Source: Pasteuria penetrans (lineage in GTDB: Bacteria > Bacillota > Bacilli > Thermoactinomycetales > Thermoactinomycetaceae). Taken from it: DNA of 64,000 bases. This document shows, in pieces, positions 30,095-39,608 of the stretch. Under the pieces are notes generated by a model. It did no database searches. It saw only the letters and a program-made list of their open reading frames with translations, and was not told where the DNA came from. Position 1 is the first letter of the stretch; each line of letters opens with the position of its first letter. The DNA is taken from assembly GCF_900538055.1 (NCBI RefSeq), contig NZ_UZAC03000001.1, positions 1,426,001-1,490,000 on the forward strand, given 5' to 3'. Position numbers and translations under genes: made by a program.

Positions 30095-31264
30095 ATGCGT
30101 ATTGGTGTTGATCTTCATGGAACAGTGAAAGACACCCCTGCGGCAGCTAGGGCGGTGTGCAACCAATTGTTGAATTTAGGACCCTCGCTGGAAACATCGG
30201 ATTATCTTGCTTTTGAGCCTTTTGACAGTTGTTGTGGAGCTGGTGGGTTGAAAGCGGAGGAAGTAGACCGTCTATGGGAGCAGTGGGCAGCTCATTTTTA
30301 TGAAAATGGTCATCCTTTGGATCATGCGGCCAATGCTTTGCAAAATCTTCAAAAGGATCATGAAATTCATTTCATTACTGCCTGTAATGATTCACCAGAT
30401 CTACGGGGTATAACGGAAGCATGGCTGAGGAAACATTCCTTCCCTTTCACAGGAAAGAATTTACATATGACTTGTGGTTATAGCAGAAAGATAGAGGTTT
30501 CCAAGCAGCTAGGGATAGAGATATTTTTCGATGATTATCCCATTGATATTAGGGATTTGATTCATAATAAAATCCCTACCATTATCAAGGATGCACCCTA
30601 CAACCGGTCCTTTCCGTACCCCCTGCGGCGGATGTGCTGTTGGAGTGAAGCAGAGGGGCTTATTTGGGTTGCGCACAAGGAGGCGCATAAGCTACTGAAG
30701 GCATTGAGCGGAGGGGATGACAAGGTCATTCTAGATGAAAGTGCCTTGTTCCGTCGACTCGGTTTGTTAGGGATGCGGGATTACGGTGGGGAGAATGAGC
30801 GTGAACGGAATGCGCGCGAACGGGGCCTTAGTTATGTGTCCCTAGAAGGGAATATCGGCTGCATGGTCAACGGTGCTGGTTTGGCTATGGCGACAATGGA
30901 TATCCTGTATCACTTTGGCGGCAAACCTGCTAACTTCCTTGATATAGGGGGTAATGCAACTACGGATCACATCGCAGCAGCTTTTGAAATTCTGATGCTT
31001 GATCGGCAGGTGCAGGTGATTTTCATCAATATTTTTGGCGGTATGGTCCGCTGTGATGTTTTAGCAGAAGGTATTATGCAGGCAATAGCTGGGGCAACGT
31101 GCCTTTGTCCCCTTATCGTTCGTTTGGAGGGCACATGTGCCAAGGAGGGACTTGCGATTCTACGATCTACCCAGTTGCCCGTTCTTACGGCTACTTCGAT
31201 GGATGAGGGGGCAAGGTTGGCTATCCAAGCAGCCAAAGAAAATCGGCTAGAGGGTATAAAGTAG
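30095..31264 (+). CDS. Chimera: HAD-type 5'-nucleotidase fused to SucC C-terminal domain
   Basis: Residues 1 to about 200 resemble NT5C/YqfW-like HAD nucleotidases: MRIGVDLHGT (motif I), FITACND, then KIEVSKQLGIEIFFDDYP (motif III/IV) and APYNRSFPYP. The second motif I acid (DxD) is His8 here, which should weaken phosphatase activity. From about residue 209 the protein is the C-terminal half of succinyl-CoA ligase beta: ESALFRR, SLEGNIGCMVNGAGLAMAT, GGKPANFLDIGGNA, NIFGGMVRCDVLAEG and VRLEGTCAKEG. The ATP-grasp half of SucC is absent. The frame is open across the junction, so the fusion arose by deletion or recombination. A sucD stub follows 11 bp downstream. Whether the product is functional is unknown. 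A GTG at 30083 is an alternative start. Confidence 0.8.
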   Translation: MRIGVDLHGTVKDTPAAARAVCNQLLNLGPSLETSDYLAFEPFDSCCGAGGLKAEEVDRLWEQWAAHFYENGHPLDHAANALQNLQKDHEIHFITACNDSPDLRGITEAWLRKHSFPFTGKNLHMTCGYSRKIEVSKQLGIEIFFDDYPIDIRDLIHNKIPTIIKDAPYNRSFPYPLRRMCCWSEAEGLIWVAHKEAHKLLKALSGGDDKVILDESALFRRLGLLGMRDYGGENERERNARERGLSYVSLEGNIGCMVNGAGLAMATMDILYHFGGKPANFLDIGGNATTDHIAAAFEILMLDRQVQVIFINIFGGMVRCDVLAEGIMQAIAGATCLCPLIVRLEGTCAKEGLAILRSTQLPVLTATSMDEGARLAIQAAKENRLEGIK

Positions 31265-31275
31265 GGAAGCGAGGC

Positions 31276-31350
31276 ATGAGTATTTGGATAGATGCAACAA
31301 CGCGTGTTGTTGTACAGGGGATTACAAAGTGTGACCCCTGGAAGGGATAG
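31276..31350 (+). pseudogene. sucD: SucD N-terminal stub
   Basis: ATG at 31276 reads MSIWIDATTRVVVQGITKCD and stops after 24 residues. This matches the start of succinyl-CoA ligase alpha (MSVFI..T.VIVQGITG). It follows the SucC part directly, as in sucCD operons. The remaining roughly 270 codons are missing, so the enzyme cannot be made from this locus. Confidence 0.75.
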
Positions 31351-32259
31351 ACAAGGGAAGGTAGGTATCCCGGTTGACTCATCGGAAATTTTCGTGAATC
31401 GGGAAAAACAACCAGTAGATTTTTTTCATTTTGTGGTTCCAGGTTGAATTGTAGTTGAGGGTGTGGGTCCTTTTCATTTCCCCGGAGCATATTGAAATAC
31501 ACCGATTTCGACATGCTCCGGCTGTTCTATTTTATTCATACAAAAACATGAATAATTTACAAGGAATATGCGCCAAACTAGGTACATAAGAGAGGAGGGC
31601 GGGTTCCACAAAATCAACGGGTGGTAGATTCAAAACTGCCCCAAGGATAGTCTGTGGCAACGGTCCAAATTCCCGATTAAGGGGATGGGTACCTGGCTAC
31701 CCTTTGGAGCGTAACAGTTCACGAATTCTCCTTCATTGTATTTCCCTATTTGATAGAACCCGCGGGGTAAATTCGAAATGCATAGTTTTTGGTGATACGA
31801 CAATGTCCGGTTTATATGCTGAAATTAACCTAGGGTAAGCGGGAATTCATCCCTCGCAGGAAACGAGCCCGCTTGGGAAACCCGTGCGGAAACATGGTGT
31901 CTATCTATAATAATTTTGTCTCATTATTCATCAAATTTTCATCAATTTTTAATAAAATGACCATTATTTCTAGGACCGTATCCCTTAAGATCCTGAGATC
32001 CGAAATTTTGCATTACGATGCTGCATATCCTTCCTTGAAAACACAAAAAACCTCTCAATGGAAAGGCAGGCTGGGGGCGCGTAAAGGCTTCGTACAGAAA
32101 AATCGAACCGACCCTCCAGAAAATCGCCTATATCACCATCTTTTCTCATCAGGGAGTTGTCTTTGATCACACTCCTTTAGCAAATTTTGCAACATATGTA
32201 GTATAGGAACCCAGACAAAAGAAAGAAAAGGTGAATACGAATCCTTATACCCCCTGTCG
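31351..32259. other. Intergenic, no gene seen
   Basis: This stretch occupies the place of the lost sucD body. I find no recognisable sucD pieces after 31350 and no gene on either strand. Confidence 0.4.
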
Positions 32260-33336
32260 CTACTTTATCAGACCTTCCTGTGTAACCCAAACACCTTCAT
32301 TTAAATACACACTTTCATTTAAATAGGTTGAATTATATTCTGAATCAATCCAGATCTCGGCAAAACATACCAGGGGACGAATAGATAAATTCTCGGGCAC
32401 CCGCAACTCAGGATAGGTACGCAAAGCTACATACTCTATGTGAAGATTAGGAATGCGTAACTCTGTTTCCAACTCTATTGTGCAAAATTCTTCTATGTCT
32501 CTTGCAGTGCTCAAATCCCCTGGATCCATATCCATCGGATGATCGTACAGGCCCTTATAAAGAGCGGTTGCCAAAATCGAGTGAAATTGGGACGCCTTAC
32601 GTCGTGCCGCTGATGTGAGCGCACCATTTCCCAACCCACACACCAAGCCATCCTCTTCACGCGCTAGTGGAACCCCTACCATGTGAACTGGTACATGAAA
32701 ATCTTTTACCATCCGTTCTATTACAGCCGAACTCTGCACATCATTGCGTTCAAAATACAGCGAGTGGGGCTGGATGAGCTGACACAGTGTAAAAACTATG
32801 GTAGCTAATCCCGATCCGTCAAAAGTATGGGGATAATCAGCACCGAGCACACTTTCCGACTGATCGTCTAACCTTATGCGTGGGGGATAATGGTTCGCAT
32901 ACAACCCTTCCTTCGTAGGAAGAAAAGCAAGATCTATACCCGCTTGATGTGGTATTTTCAAGTCATCTATAAAATTAACATAACTATACTCATAACCATG
33001 ATCCAAACTCATTCGTTCAGGATTGGCATACACAGACAAGATCACGCGGTCATTTTCCCGTCGTGCTTGTTCCAGCATCGGCACATGCCCCTCATGCACC
33101 TCATCCAGGATAAGGACAAAACCCACCCGTACAGGCGACCCCCCTGCCCCCTCAATCCAGGCCTGTCGAATGGATCGCAAGCTAGCAACGGAAGTGCATG
33201 TCTTCATAGATAAACGTTTTCCTTCTTCCAAGTCCGGTGATGTAACAGCCTGTAAACAAGAAACAATGGAGGGGTATATCCCCATCTCCATCCGTTCCTC
33301 AACCCAAGATTTTCCTTCTTTTTTTTTCGAGGTCAT
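32260..33336 (-). CDS. panC: Divergent pantothenate synthetase-like protein
   Basis: The fold matches PanC, which joins pantoate and beta-alanine with ATP. Landmarks: a HIGH-type HEGH at residues 81-84 in DEVHEGHVPML, RRENDRVILSVYANPERMS, ADYPHTFDGSGLATIVFTLC, QPHSLYFERNDVQSSAVIERMV, VGVPLAREEDGL, and a C-terminal HIEYVALRTYPEL. Two active-site motifs are lost: the KDYQQ Lys is replaced (ERNDVQ), and SSRNxYLS has become GLGNGALTS, removing the ATP-binding Arg. It has an N-terminal extension of about 43 residues; total 358 against about 280 in normal PanC. The ATG at 33336 has GGGGGAG 7 bases upstream. It is a likely inactive or altered paralogue. panB and panD are not adjacent. Confidence 0.75.
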   Translation of the reverse strand: MTSKKKEGKSWVEERMEMGIYPSIVSCLQAVTSPDLEEGKRLSMKTCTSVASLRSIRQAWIEGAGGSPVRVGFVLILDEVHEGHVPMLEQARRENDRVILSVYANPERMSLDHGYEYSYVNFIDDLKIPHQAGIDLAFLPTKEGLYANHYPPRIRLDDQSESVLGADYPHTFDGSGLATIVFTLCQLIQPHSLYFERNDVQSSAVIERMVKDFHVPVHMVGVPLAREEDGLVCGLGNGALTSAARRKASQFHSILATALYKGLYDHPMDMDPGDLSTARDIEEFCTIELETELRIPNLHIEYVALRTYPELRVPENLSIRPLVCFAEIWIDSEYNSTYLNESVYLNEGVWVTQEGLIK

Positions 33337-33411
33337 CGGTAATCTCCCCCATTGCAAAACAAAATTTTCATTTTCCTAATCATAACATACTAAAGGGCAC
33401 CGAAGAACCCC

Positions 33412-34260
33412 AAAAATAGGGTTGCATCCCAAATTTGGTGTCGTGGCCCTTTTTTATCCTCCCCCCCGTCATCGGATGACCCGTCCCATGATCTTTTTTT
33501 TATTAATTATTTCATAATGATATATAATAAAATCTAAATTTACTATAATTATTATATATATCCATTTTCTCATTTTCCTTTTCCATAGAACCCCTTCATT
33601 GGAACCATCCTAGTTACCCTCCGGTTGAAACCCCTTACAGCGGGAAATTTCTACGCCCTGGATTCTTTTCTTCCTCATTAGGGCAGGACAGGATCCTCCC
33701 TGAATCTTCCTACAAGCCCCTTACGCTCCCCGTACTCCCTATAAACACGACAGAACCGCCTTTGAAAGACCTTTCAAGATTTCCACCATTACTTGTATTG
33801 TGTTCCCAAAAACTAGTAATGGTCTCAGGCCCTACCCATTATATTTTTTTTATTGTGCCATTCCCAAAATATTATAGACTAAATTCCTAGGAAACATTAT
33901 AATATTTATCGGTAATTTATAAAAAAGAAAGTAACACAAAGTCATGATTCCTCGAAATTTTGATCCCGTCCACTGAACACATGAAGAAGATGTGCACTCT
34001 TTTTTATGGAATTGATTGAAATGACTATAAAAGATGGGGAGGTTCATTTCAGGAGGCTATTTTGCATTGGGAGCGGGAACTTTCTCAAGACCCCCAATAT
34101 TGATTTGCACTCTTTTTCCAAGGCTTTGGGGTAGTTGGTGGATCATGAATGGGACCATTATCAGCAACAAGAGCCTCAGGGGAGGAGTTCCGACGGTTCC
34201 GGTAGGATGATTCATAGAAACGGTTATAGGAAAATAACTATACAGACAGGTTGCGAGGGA
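33412..34260 (+). repeat. Long dispersed repeat A, copy 2
   Basis: It shares the blocks TTGCATCCCAAATTTGGTGT, CTCCCTATAAACACGA, GATCCCGTCCACTGAACACA, GAAGATGTGCACTC, AGGAGGCTATTTTGCATTGG and AGTTGGTGGATCATGAATG with copies 1 and 3. An AT-rich insertion lies near 33500-33570. The embedded small frame of copy 1 has lost its ATG here. Confidence 0.65.
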
Positions 34261-34264
34261 TTTT

Positions 34265-34430
34265 GGCCACATATCGGACCTGGGGGTTCAGTCCCGGGAG
34301 TGGGGGTTGAACCACTATTCGATAAATCGAATGTATCGTGATAGGATTTTGTGTTTACATCTGCCTAGATTTGAATTCTTTCCCGCTGTATTCCAAAGTA
34401 TTCTAGGGGAAACACAGTAGTACACATACG
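34265..34430 (+). repeat. Dispersed repeat B
   Basis: ATCGGACCTGGGGGTTCAGT then TTTACATCTGCCTAGATTTG and TATTCTAGGGG. It matches 19803-19960 in the same orientation. The first 40 bases match 29318-29360 and 47250-47290 in the opposite orientation. Confidence 0.55.
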
Positions 34431-34790
34431 TTATTTTTATAAAATTTTAGTTTTATGTATTATAACAATTGGACACTCACCCTCTGTCAAGGAATAAGGG
34501 GTTGTCGGGGTGAAAACAGAATTGAATTTCCCAAGGTCCCATTTTTCACGCAAAGCGAAATTTTCTTTATCGAAATTCCCCGACGCGCTTGTTGTGTTTA
34601 ATCGCTTTCACATCATCAAGAATATAAGAAATCTTACCTTACATCCCCCCTGAAAGAGGCCCCTGCATCCCAACGATGCTATTTCAGGTATCAATAGCTT
34701 AGGGGCTTCTGTTTCCCTTAGGTTGGCAGGGCCAATAACAAGCCGCCAACGGTATTCTTCCGCCTTGTCGCAGTCACTATCCCCCCCCTA

Positions 34791-35240
34791 TTATGCCCTA
34801 TGGAATCTCCCTTTATAATTCCAGGGAGTGGCCACCCCCTTGGCCCGTCTGCTCGTAGATAGGATGACTTGATCCAAGAAAATATCCTTTTCCTTCACCT
34901 CCGCCAATACAAGTTCCTGATTTTTTTCACTAAGAAGCCTGAATGGCATGGAAATAAGTACGTCACCCTTTTTTATTGAACATACCTTAATATTTTTACC
35001 ATATAATAATAGACTAAATCCTTTGATAATCCCTATAATGTCTCTTATCATCTCATTTCTATTCATAAGTATTATCAATTCCATTTCAATTTGTAAATTC
35101 CAAAGGGTCCTAACAAAGCTAACAACTATGGATCCATCATTGTTGACACCACGGCGGCTACTTTTCGAAGGAAATTCGCGGGGGATTAGGAGGACCCCAA
35201 CCCGGAAAGGGCCTATAGAACGACGACGGGAATCGATCAT
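34791..35240 (-). CDS. Hypothetical protein
   Basis: About 149 residues from the ATG at 35240. The second half has alternating hydrophobic and charged residues (RDIIGIIKGFSLLLYGKNIK, GDVLISMPFRLLSEKNQELV, EVKEKDIFLDQVILS) that look like a real alpha/beta protein. The first half is Arg/Ser-rich and overlaps a repeat shared with 345-440, so translation may really begin near the Met-rich stretch around residue 60. The ribosome site is weak (AGGTGCGG). No family is recognised; it might be a gene remnant. Confidence 0.35.
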   Translation of the reverse strand: MIDSRRRSIGPFRVGVLLIPREFPSKSSRRGVNNDGSIVVSFVRTLWNLQIEMELIILMNRNEMIRDIIGIIKGFSLLLYGKNIKVCSIKKGDVLISMPFRLLSEKNQELVLAEVKEKDIFLDQVILSTSRRAKGVATPWNYKGRFHRA

Positions 35241-35258
35241 GAATACCGTCCGCCGCAC

Positions 35259-36010
35259 CTCGTACTGTAGAATCCAGATTACGACCCATCCCCGCCACGA
35301 CAGAAACGATCACGCGGCTCATCGTACCACCAACATCACGGAATCATGGAATGGGGAAATCAAACGAAAAAAGGTCCGATGACCTCCGCGACCCCTAGGT
35401 CCCCTTCATCCAACGGCGGGGCTCTATGTCCTAAAACACAGCCGGAAGCAACGGGAAAAAACCATACGGGGCGGGTTGATTGTATTTATTATGAATAATA
35501 ATGTTATATATTATTTATATTTTTCATATTATATCATAAATATTGATGCTGCCGGAAATGGGCATCGAAACCGTCATCCTATACAATTTCAAAGTATTTT
35601 TGTATTGGCTCAATCATAGTAAACCATAGACCTAATGAATTTTACTATTTATATTATTCATAAACAATAGGATGGGTCAGAAAATACCCCCGGGAAGCGA
35701 TTTGCAAGCAAGGATCAGGAAACCTACCCTTACCTATTTTAGGGGGGACACCTTGTTTTGGAATACAACCGGAAAATTCCCTGCATCCATTCCCCTCTTT
35801 CGGGGGATAAGGGATGGACATGAAAAGACACCCAACGGTATATACCATAGAGCCCATGAACTTACCCCTATTCCCCAACCTCATAGAGATCATAGGGACA
35901 CCAAGAACAGGGAATCCCCCCTTCCTTGTACTACCCCGGTGCATCAAAAAATATTTTGAATTATGTAATAACTGTAGTCATCCATCCCTTTCCATCTGTT
36001 TCCCCCTGTT
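35259..36010. other. Intergenic, no gene seen
   Basis: The first 60 bases belong to the repeat shared with 345-440. 35470-35540 is very AT-rich. The rest shows no gene-like frame on either strand. Confidence 0.4.
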
Positions 36011-37723
36011 TTACACTTTAACCCGGGAGGACGTGTCTCCCCCCACCTGCATATCCGCTTTATGTTGTTGTGCCATGCGAAGCATTTCCCGAGCATGCGC
36101 ACGCGTTGTGGTTGTAATCGAAGCACCCCCTAACAATCGCGCCAGTTCTCTCTGCCTTCCCTGCTCATCGAGTAGGGTAACCACGGTTACCATTCGCTCA
36201 CCTTGGGGAATTTTGGAAACACTGTGATGCCGATCCGCCATGCTAGCCACCTGTGCCAAGTGTGTTACACATATCACCTGTACACGCTGTGCCAGGAAGG
36301 CTAATCGCTCCGCTACGGCCTGAGCAACCCGACCGCTGATTCCTGTGTCAATTTCATCGAAGAGCAAGGTGGGCGCTCCTTTCACAGGTGCCAGGGCTGT
36401 TTTCAAGGCCAGAACAACACGGGCTCTCTCACCACCTGAAACGGTGCGCGACAAGGGTGCCAATTCTTCACCTGGATTGGCTGACCATTGGAAAATAACC
36501 CGATCCTGGCCCTCAGGATACCAGCGATCCCTCGCTTCTATATCAACAACCAAACGAGCATGGGGCATTGCGAGTGCCCTCATCTCGGAAGCAACCCTTG
36601 CCTGCAGAGATACAGCTGCTCCCCGCCGGGCCATTGTCAGATCATCGGCGGCCTTCTCCATTTGTTTTTCTATCTTTACTTTTTCCTTCAGCCAACGGGT
36701 ACGGTATTCACCCATAGCATCCAGCTCAATCAATTTCTTAGTCCATTCCTGTCGTTTCTGTAAAACCTCATCCACACAGCTACACCCATAGGAACGCAAC
36801 AATTGTCGTAATTGTGCGAACCGATCCTCAATCTCAGCCAAACGATCGTAAACGGGAGTCTCCTCTGCACGTCGACGAGCTATATGTCTCGCCACCTCTT
36901 CCGCCCGTTCCGATGCAACCACCAAAGACTGAATCACAGCATCCTCTTCCCCTAACTCCTGCAGTGAGAACATAGCCTCACGCAATCCATCCAATCCCCG
37001 TCCCTCATCATGCAAGGCCGCATAGGCAATTGCTATTTTCTCCTGACGCTTTTTCTTGATCAGGAGCTTTTCCTTCTCCTGCAATAACCGTGTATCCTCC
37101 GACTCCTGGGGATCCACATTAGAGATGGTCTCGAGTTGAAATGTCAAAGAATCATATCTTTTCTCTGCCTCTGCCACCGCTAAAGGGGGTGACTTTTCCA
37201 ACCAATCCTTCCAATGGGCATAAACCTTATCATAAACCCGCCGATACTTTAGAAGTTGTTCCCCACCAAAACCATCCAGCCATTCTTGCTGTTCCCTCGC
37301 TGTCAACAGAAACCAAGCAGATTCCTGTGTGCAAAAATCTAACCATTCCCTGCTCAAACGTCGTAATGTGGCCAATGGCACTAGATGACCGTTGACACGA
37401 CAACGACTCCTCCCATTGACGGATAAAACACGCTGAATGACTATGCCATCAGTAGACTCAGGTAACATGAGGCCCTGATCTATCAACTCTTTTCGCAATT
37501 CGGGTAAATGGGTCCCATCAACCTGCACCGCCAGCGTTGCAGCCTCGGCACCCGCACGCACCAATGGACCTGTTGCGCGTTCGCCCGCTAACAGAGCCAT
37601 GGCATCTACGATCAGCGACTTACCAGCTCCTGTTTCGCCTGTATACACCTGCAAACCCCGGGTGAACGAAATATTCAGTTTTTCTATAAGGATAAAATTA
37701 TGCATCATCAGTTCCTCTATCAA
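36011..37723 (-). CDS. recN: DNA repair protein RecN
   Basis: RecN is an SMC-like ATPase that acts early in double-strand break repair. Walker A is GETGAGKS (residues 29-36). The coiled-coil arms run through the Glu/Arg-rich middle, the ABC signature is TVSGGERARVVLALK, and Walker B is LLFDEIDTGISG, followed by VICVTHLAQVASMAD. The 570 residues are normal. The start is a TTG (37723) preceded by GGAGG, giving MIEELMMHNFILIEKL, as in homologues. The usual HGQHEHQ-type motif after the Walker A lobe is DFCTQESAW here. argR and spo0A, its usual Bacillus neighbours, are not adjacent. Confidence 0.95.
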   Translation of the reverse strand: MIEELMMHNFILIEKLNISFTRGLQVYTGETGAGKSLIVDAMALLAGERATGPLVRAGAEAATLAVQVDGTHLPELRKELIDQGLMLPESTDGIVIQRVLSVNGRSRCRVNGHLVPLATLRRLSREWLDFCTQESAWFLLTAREQQEWLDGFGGEQLLKYRRVYDKVYAHWKDWLEKSPPLAVAEAEKRYDSLTFQLETISNVDPQESEDTRLLQEKEKLLIKKKRQEKIAIAYAALHDEGRGLDGLREAMFSLQELGEEDAVIQSLVVASERAEEVARHIARRRAEETPVYDRLAEIEDRFAQLRQLLRSYGCSCVDEVLQKRQEWTKKLIELDAMGEYRTRWLKEKVKIEKQMEKAADDLTMARRGAAVSLQARVASEMRALAMPHARLVVDIEARDRWYPEGQDRVIFQWSANPGEELAPLSRTVSGGERARVVLALKTALAPVKGAPTLLFDEIDTGISGRVAQAVAERLAFLAQRVQVICVTHLAQVASMADRHHSVSKIPQGERMVTVVTLLDEQGRQRELARLLGGASITTTTRAHAREMLRMAQQHKADMQVGGDTSSRVKV

Positions 37724-37864
37724 TCCCCGTCCCCCTCCCTCTACAGCTTACCCTGTGACCCCAGTGATCACAACAAGGTCCGAAAGGACCTCGCTTTACT
37801 TTCGTATGCCCATACGTGAGTCAACGCGCCCATTATTCCTAACACCTTAGCTTGATCTTGGTTT

Positions 37865-38377
37865 TCAGCTTGTACGACGTACCTTTGATGACGAAGAAAA
37901 TTTATGAGATGAGGTCGATGAAAAAGAACCAAAACTTGTGGAACCTACCGTAGGTGATAACCCTCGCGCTGCAATTTCCTTCATGGCCCGGTTCAATAGA
38001 TCACGGTATAAACCCACCCGTCCAAAACGCTCATTACGATTGCGACTCAATGTGGAATGGTCCGGTACATCTTCCGGGGATTCGATGTCCAGAAACCAAC
38101 GATATCCTGCATTACCCCTAATCTCACGCTCAAGACGACGTTCAGAAGTGATCCCCTCCAGGCACCCGAGTACCTGCATTTTCAGGAGCAGTACCGGATC
38201 CGTGGAACGACGGCCAATTTGCGCATAGAGATGTTGTACGGCCTCGTAGACATAGGAAAAATCAACTTCCTCCTTGATACGACGCAAGTAATGTCCCTCA
38301 GGTAAAACCCCTTGCTTATCTTTTTCGGATGAATCCCCTTCTTGGAGGGGACGATGACCCCCTTGGATGCCCATCAT
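37865..38377 (-). pseudogene. IS1182-type transposase N-terminal fragment
   Basis: The frame contains the DUF772 region of IS1182/IS5-like transposases: LPEGHYLRRIKEEVDFSYVY, RRSTDPVLLLKMQVLG, SERRLEREIRGNAGYRWFL and VPDHSTLSRNRNERFG. It is cut after residue about 140 and continues as a Ser-rich tail. The catalytic DDE domain is missing. Confidence 0.8.
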
Positions 38378-38719
38378 GATGTCAAATAGCCCTCCTAATG
38401 ACCAAAAATCAACCGCCTGTAGGTATATTTTTCCTAAAGGATGTGTGGGTAGTAAAGGATGTGTGGGTAGTTTTTAGAATATATTTCCCCAACTGTATAT
38501 ATCGGCCCACGATGATCCAAAATGTGGGAATCCAATCCTTAGAGAAATTAGGAATATCTACCCACTCCCCCATTATAGGGCAATAAATAAAATCATGCAA
38601 ATCTGAATATTTGATATGGATATGTATTCGGTGGTTGAATATCAGCCCCTTCCTATCCCAAATTGCCCACACAAATAAAAAAAGGGACTCGGGTTCATGA
38701 GATCTACGGGTCCCCTTTG
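38378..38719. other. Intergenic with short tandem repeat
   Basis: No gene. An 18-bp unit (AAAGGATGTGTGGGTAGT) is repeated twice at about 38438-38473. The rest is unremarkable. Confidence 0.4.
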
Positions 38720-39495
38720 CTCCCTACTGATTCCTCCCCTACCGCATACCCCACCACGAACGGGGACCCCCAGTTAGCTTACCCCTGTGAGTCCTCCCGA
38801 TCTATCACTCTCACCATCTGTTGCCCCCAGTTATCCTTGCCTCGGAAAAAGAAGGTAAACCTATGCTGAAATCCTGGGAACATTCCCACTCCCCATGCAA
38901 AGTAGCCTACTGGAACGAACCACTCCCATTGATTCCAGTAATTTCAATCGATGTAATAAAAAAATACACATCCTCTCCACGTGTTCAGTGAACGGGATCA
39001 AAATTTTGATAACTCATGGGTTACCCTACCCCCTAATAGTTTTGTCTATGATATTCTGAAAAAAATAGGGTGGGGCGGGTAGCCCTAAGACCACCCCTAG
39101 TTTGGGAGAACACAACACAGGTGGGGAGGGCGAAAGAATTTTCAAGGGCGGATTCGTTGGGATTTTATAGGGAAGATAAGAACCAAGAGGGTCCTGGGAA
39201 AGTTCAAAGGGGAGACTCGTGCCCTGCCCCAGCAGAAATCCCCTCCTGCAAAGGATTTCTCCAACCGGGGCAACTAAAGGCAGGGTAAAACAGGTCCAAA
39301 CAAAAAAATTCTACGCAGAAGAAAAATAATGGGAGAGAGTAGATCTATTAGGATAATTAGAATTAATTTATATTTTATCATACATTTAAAAATAGATCCG
39401 GAAATGGAGCATCATAACATACGACACAGAAAAGACAAAAAAGAACCCCCCCCGGGGCCCCCACGACACCAATTTAGGATGCAAACCGCCCCAAA
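38720..39495 (-). repeat. Long dispersed repeat A, copy 3 (inverted)
   Basis: On the minus strand from 39495: TTTGCATCCTAAATTGGTGT, CTTCCCTATAAAATCCCAA, CCCAAACTAGGGGTGGTC, GATCCCGTTCACTGAACACG, GAGGATGTGTATTT and TAGGCTACTTTGCATGGGGA. Block order is as in copies 1 and 2. Confidence 0.65.
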
Positions 39496-39608
39496 ATTGT
39501 TGATATAATAAATTCATATTCAATGCACGAAGAACAAGCAATATGAATGAAAACATAATGAATAATAAAATATTACATTTATTTAAATAAAAATGGATTC
39601 CCCTATCA

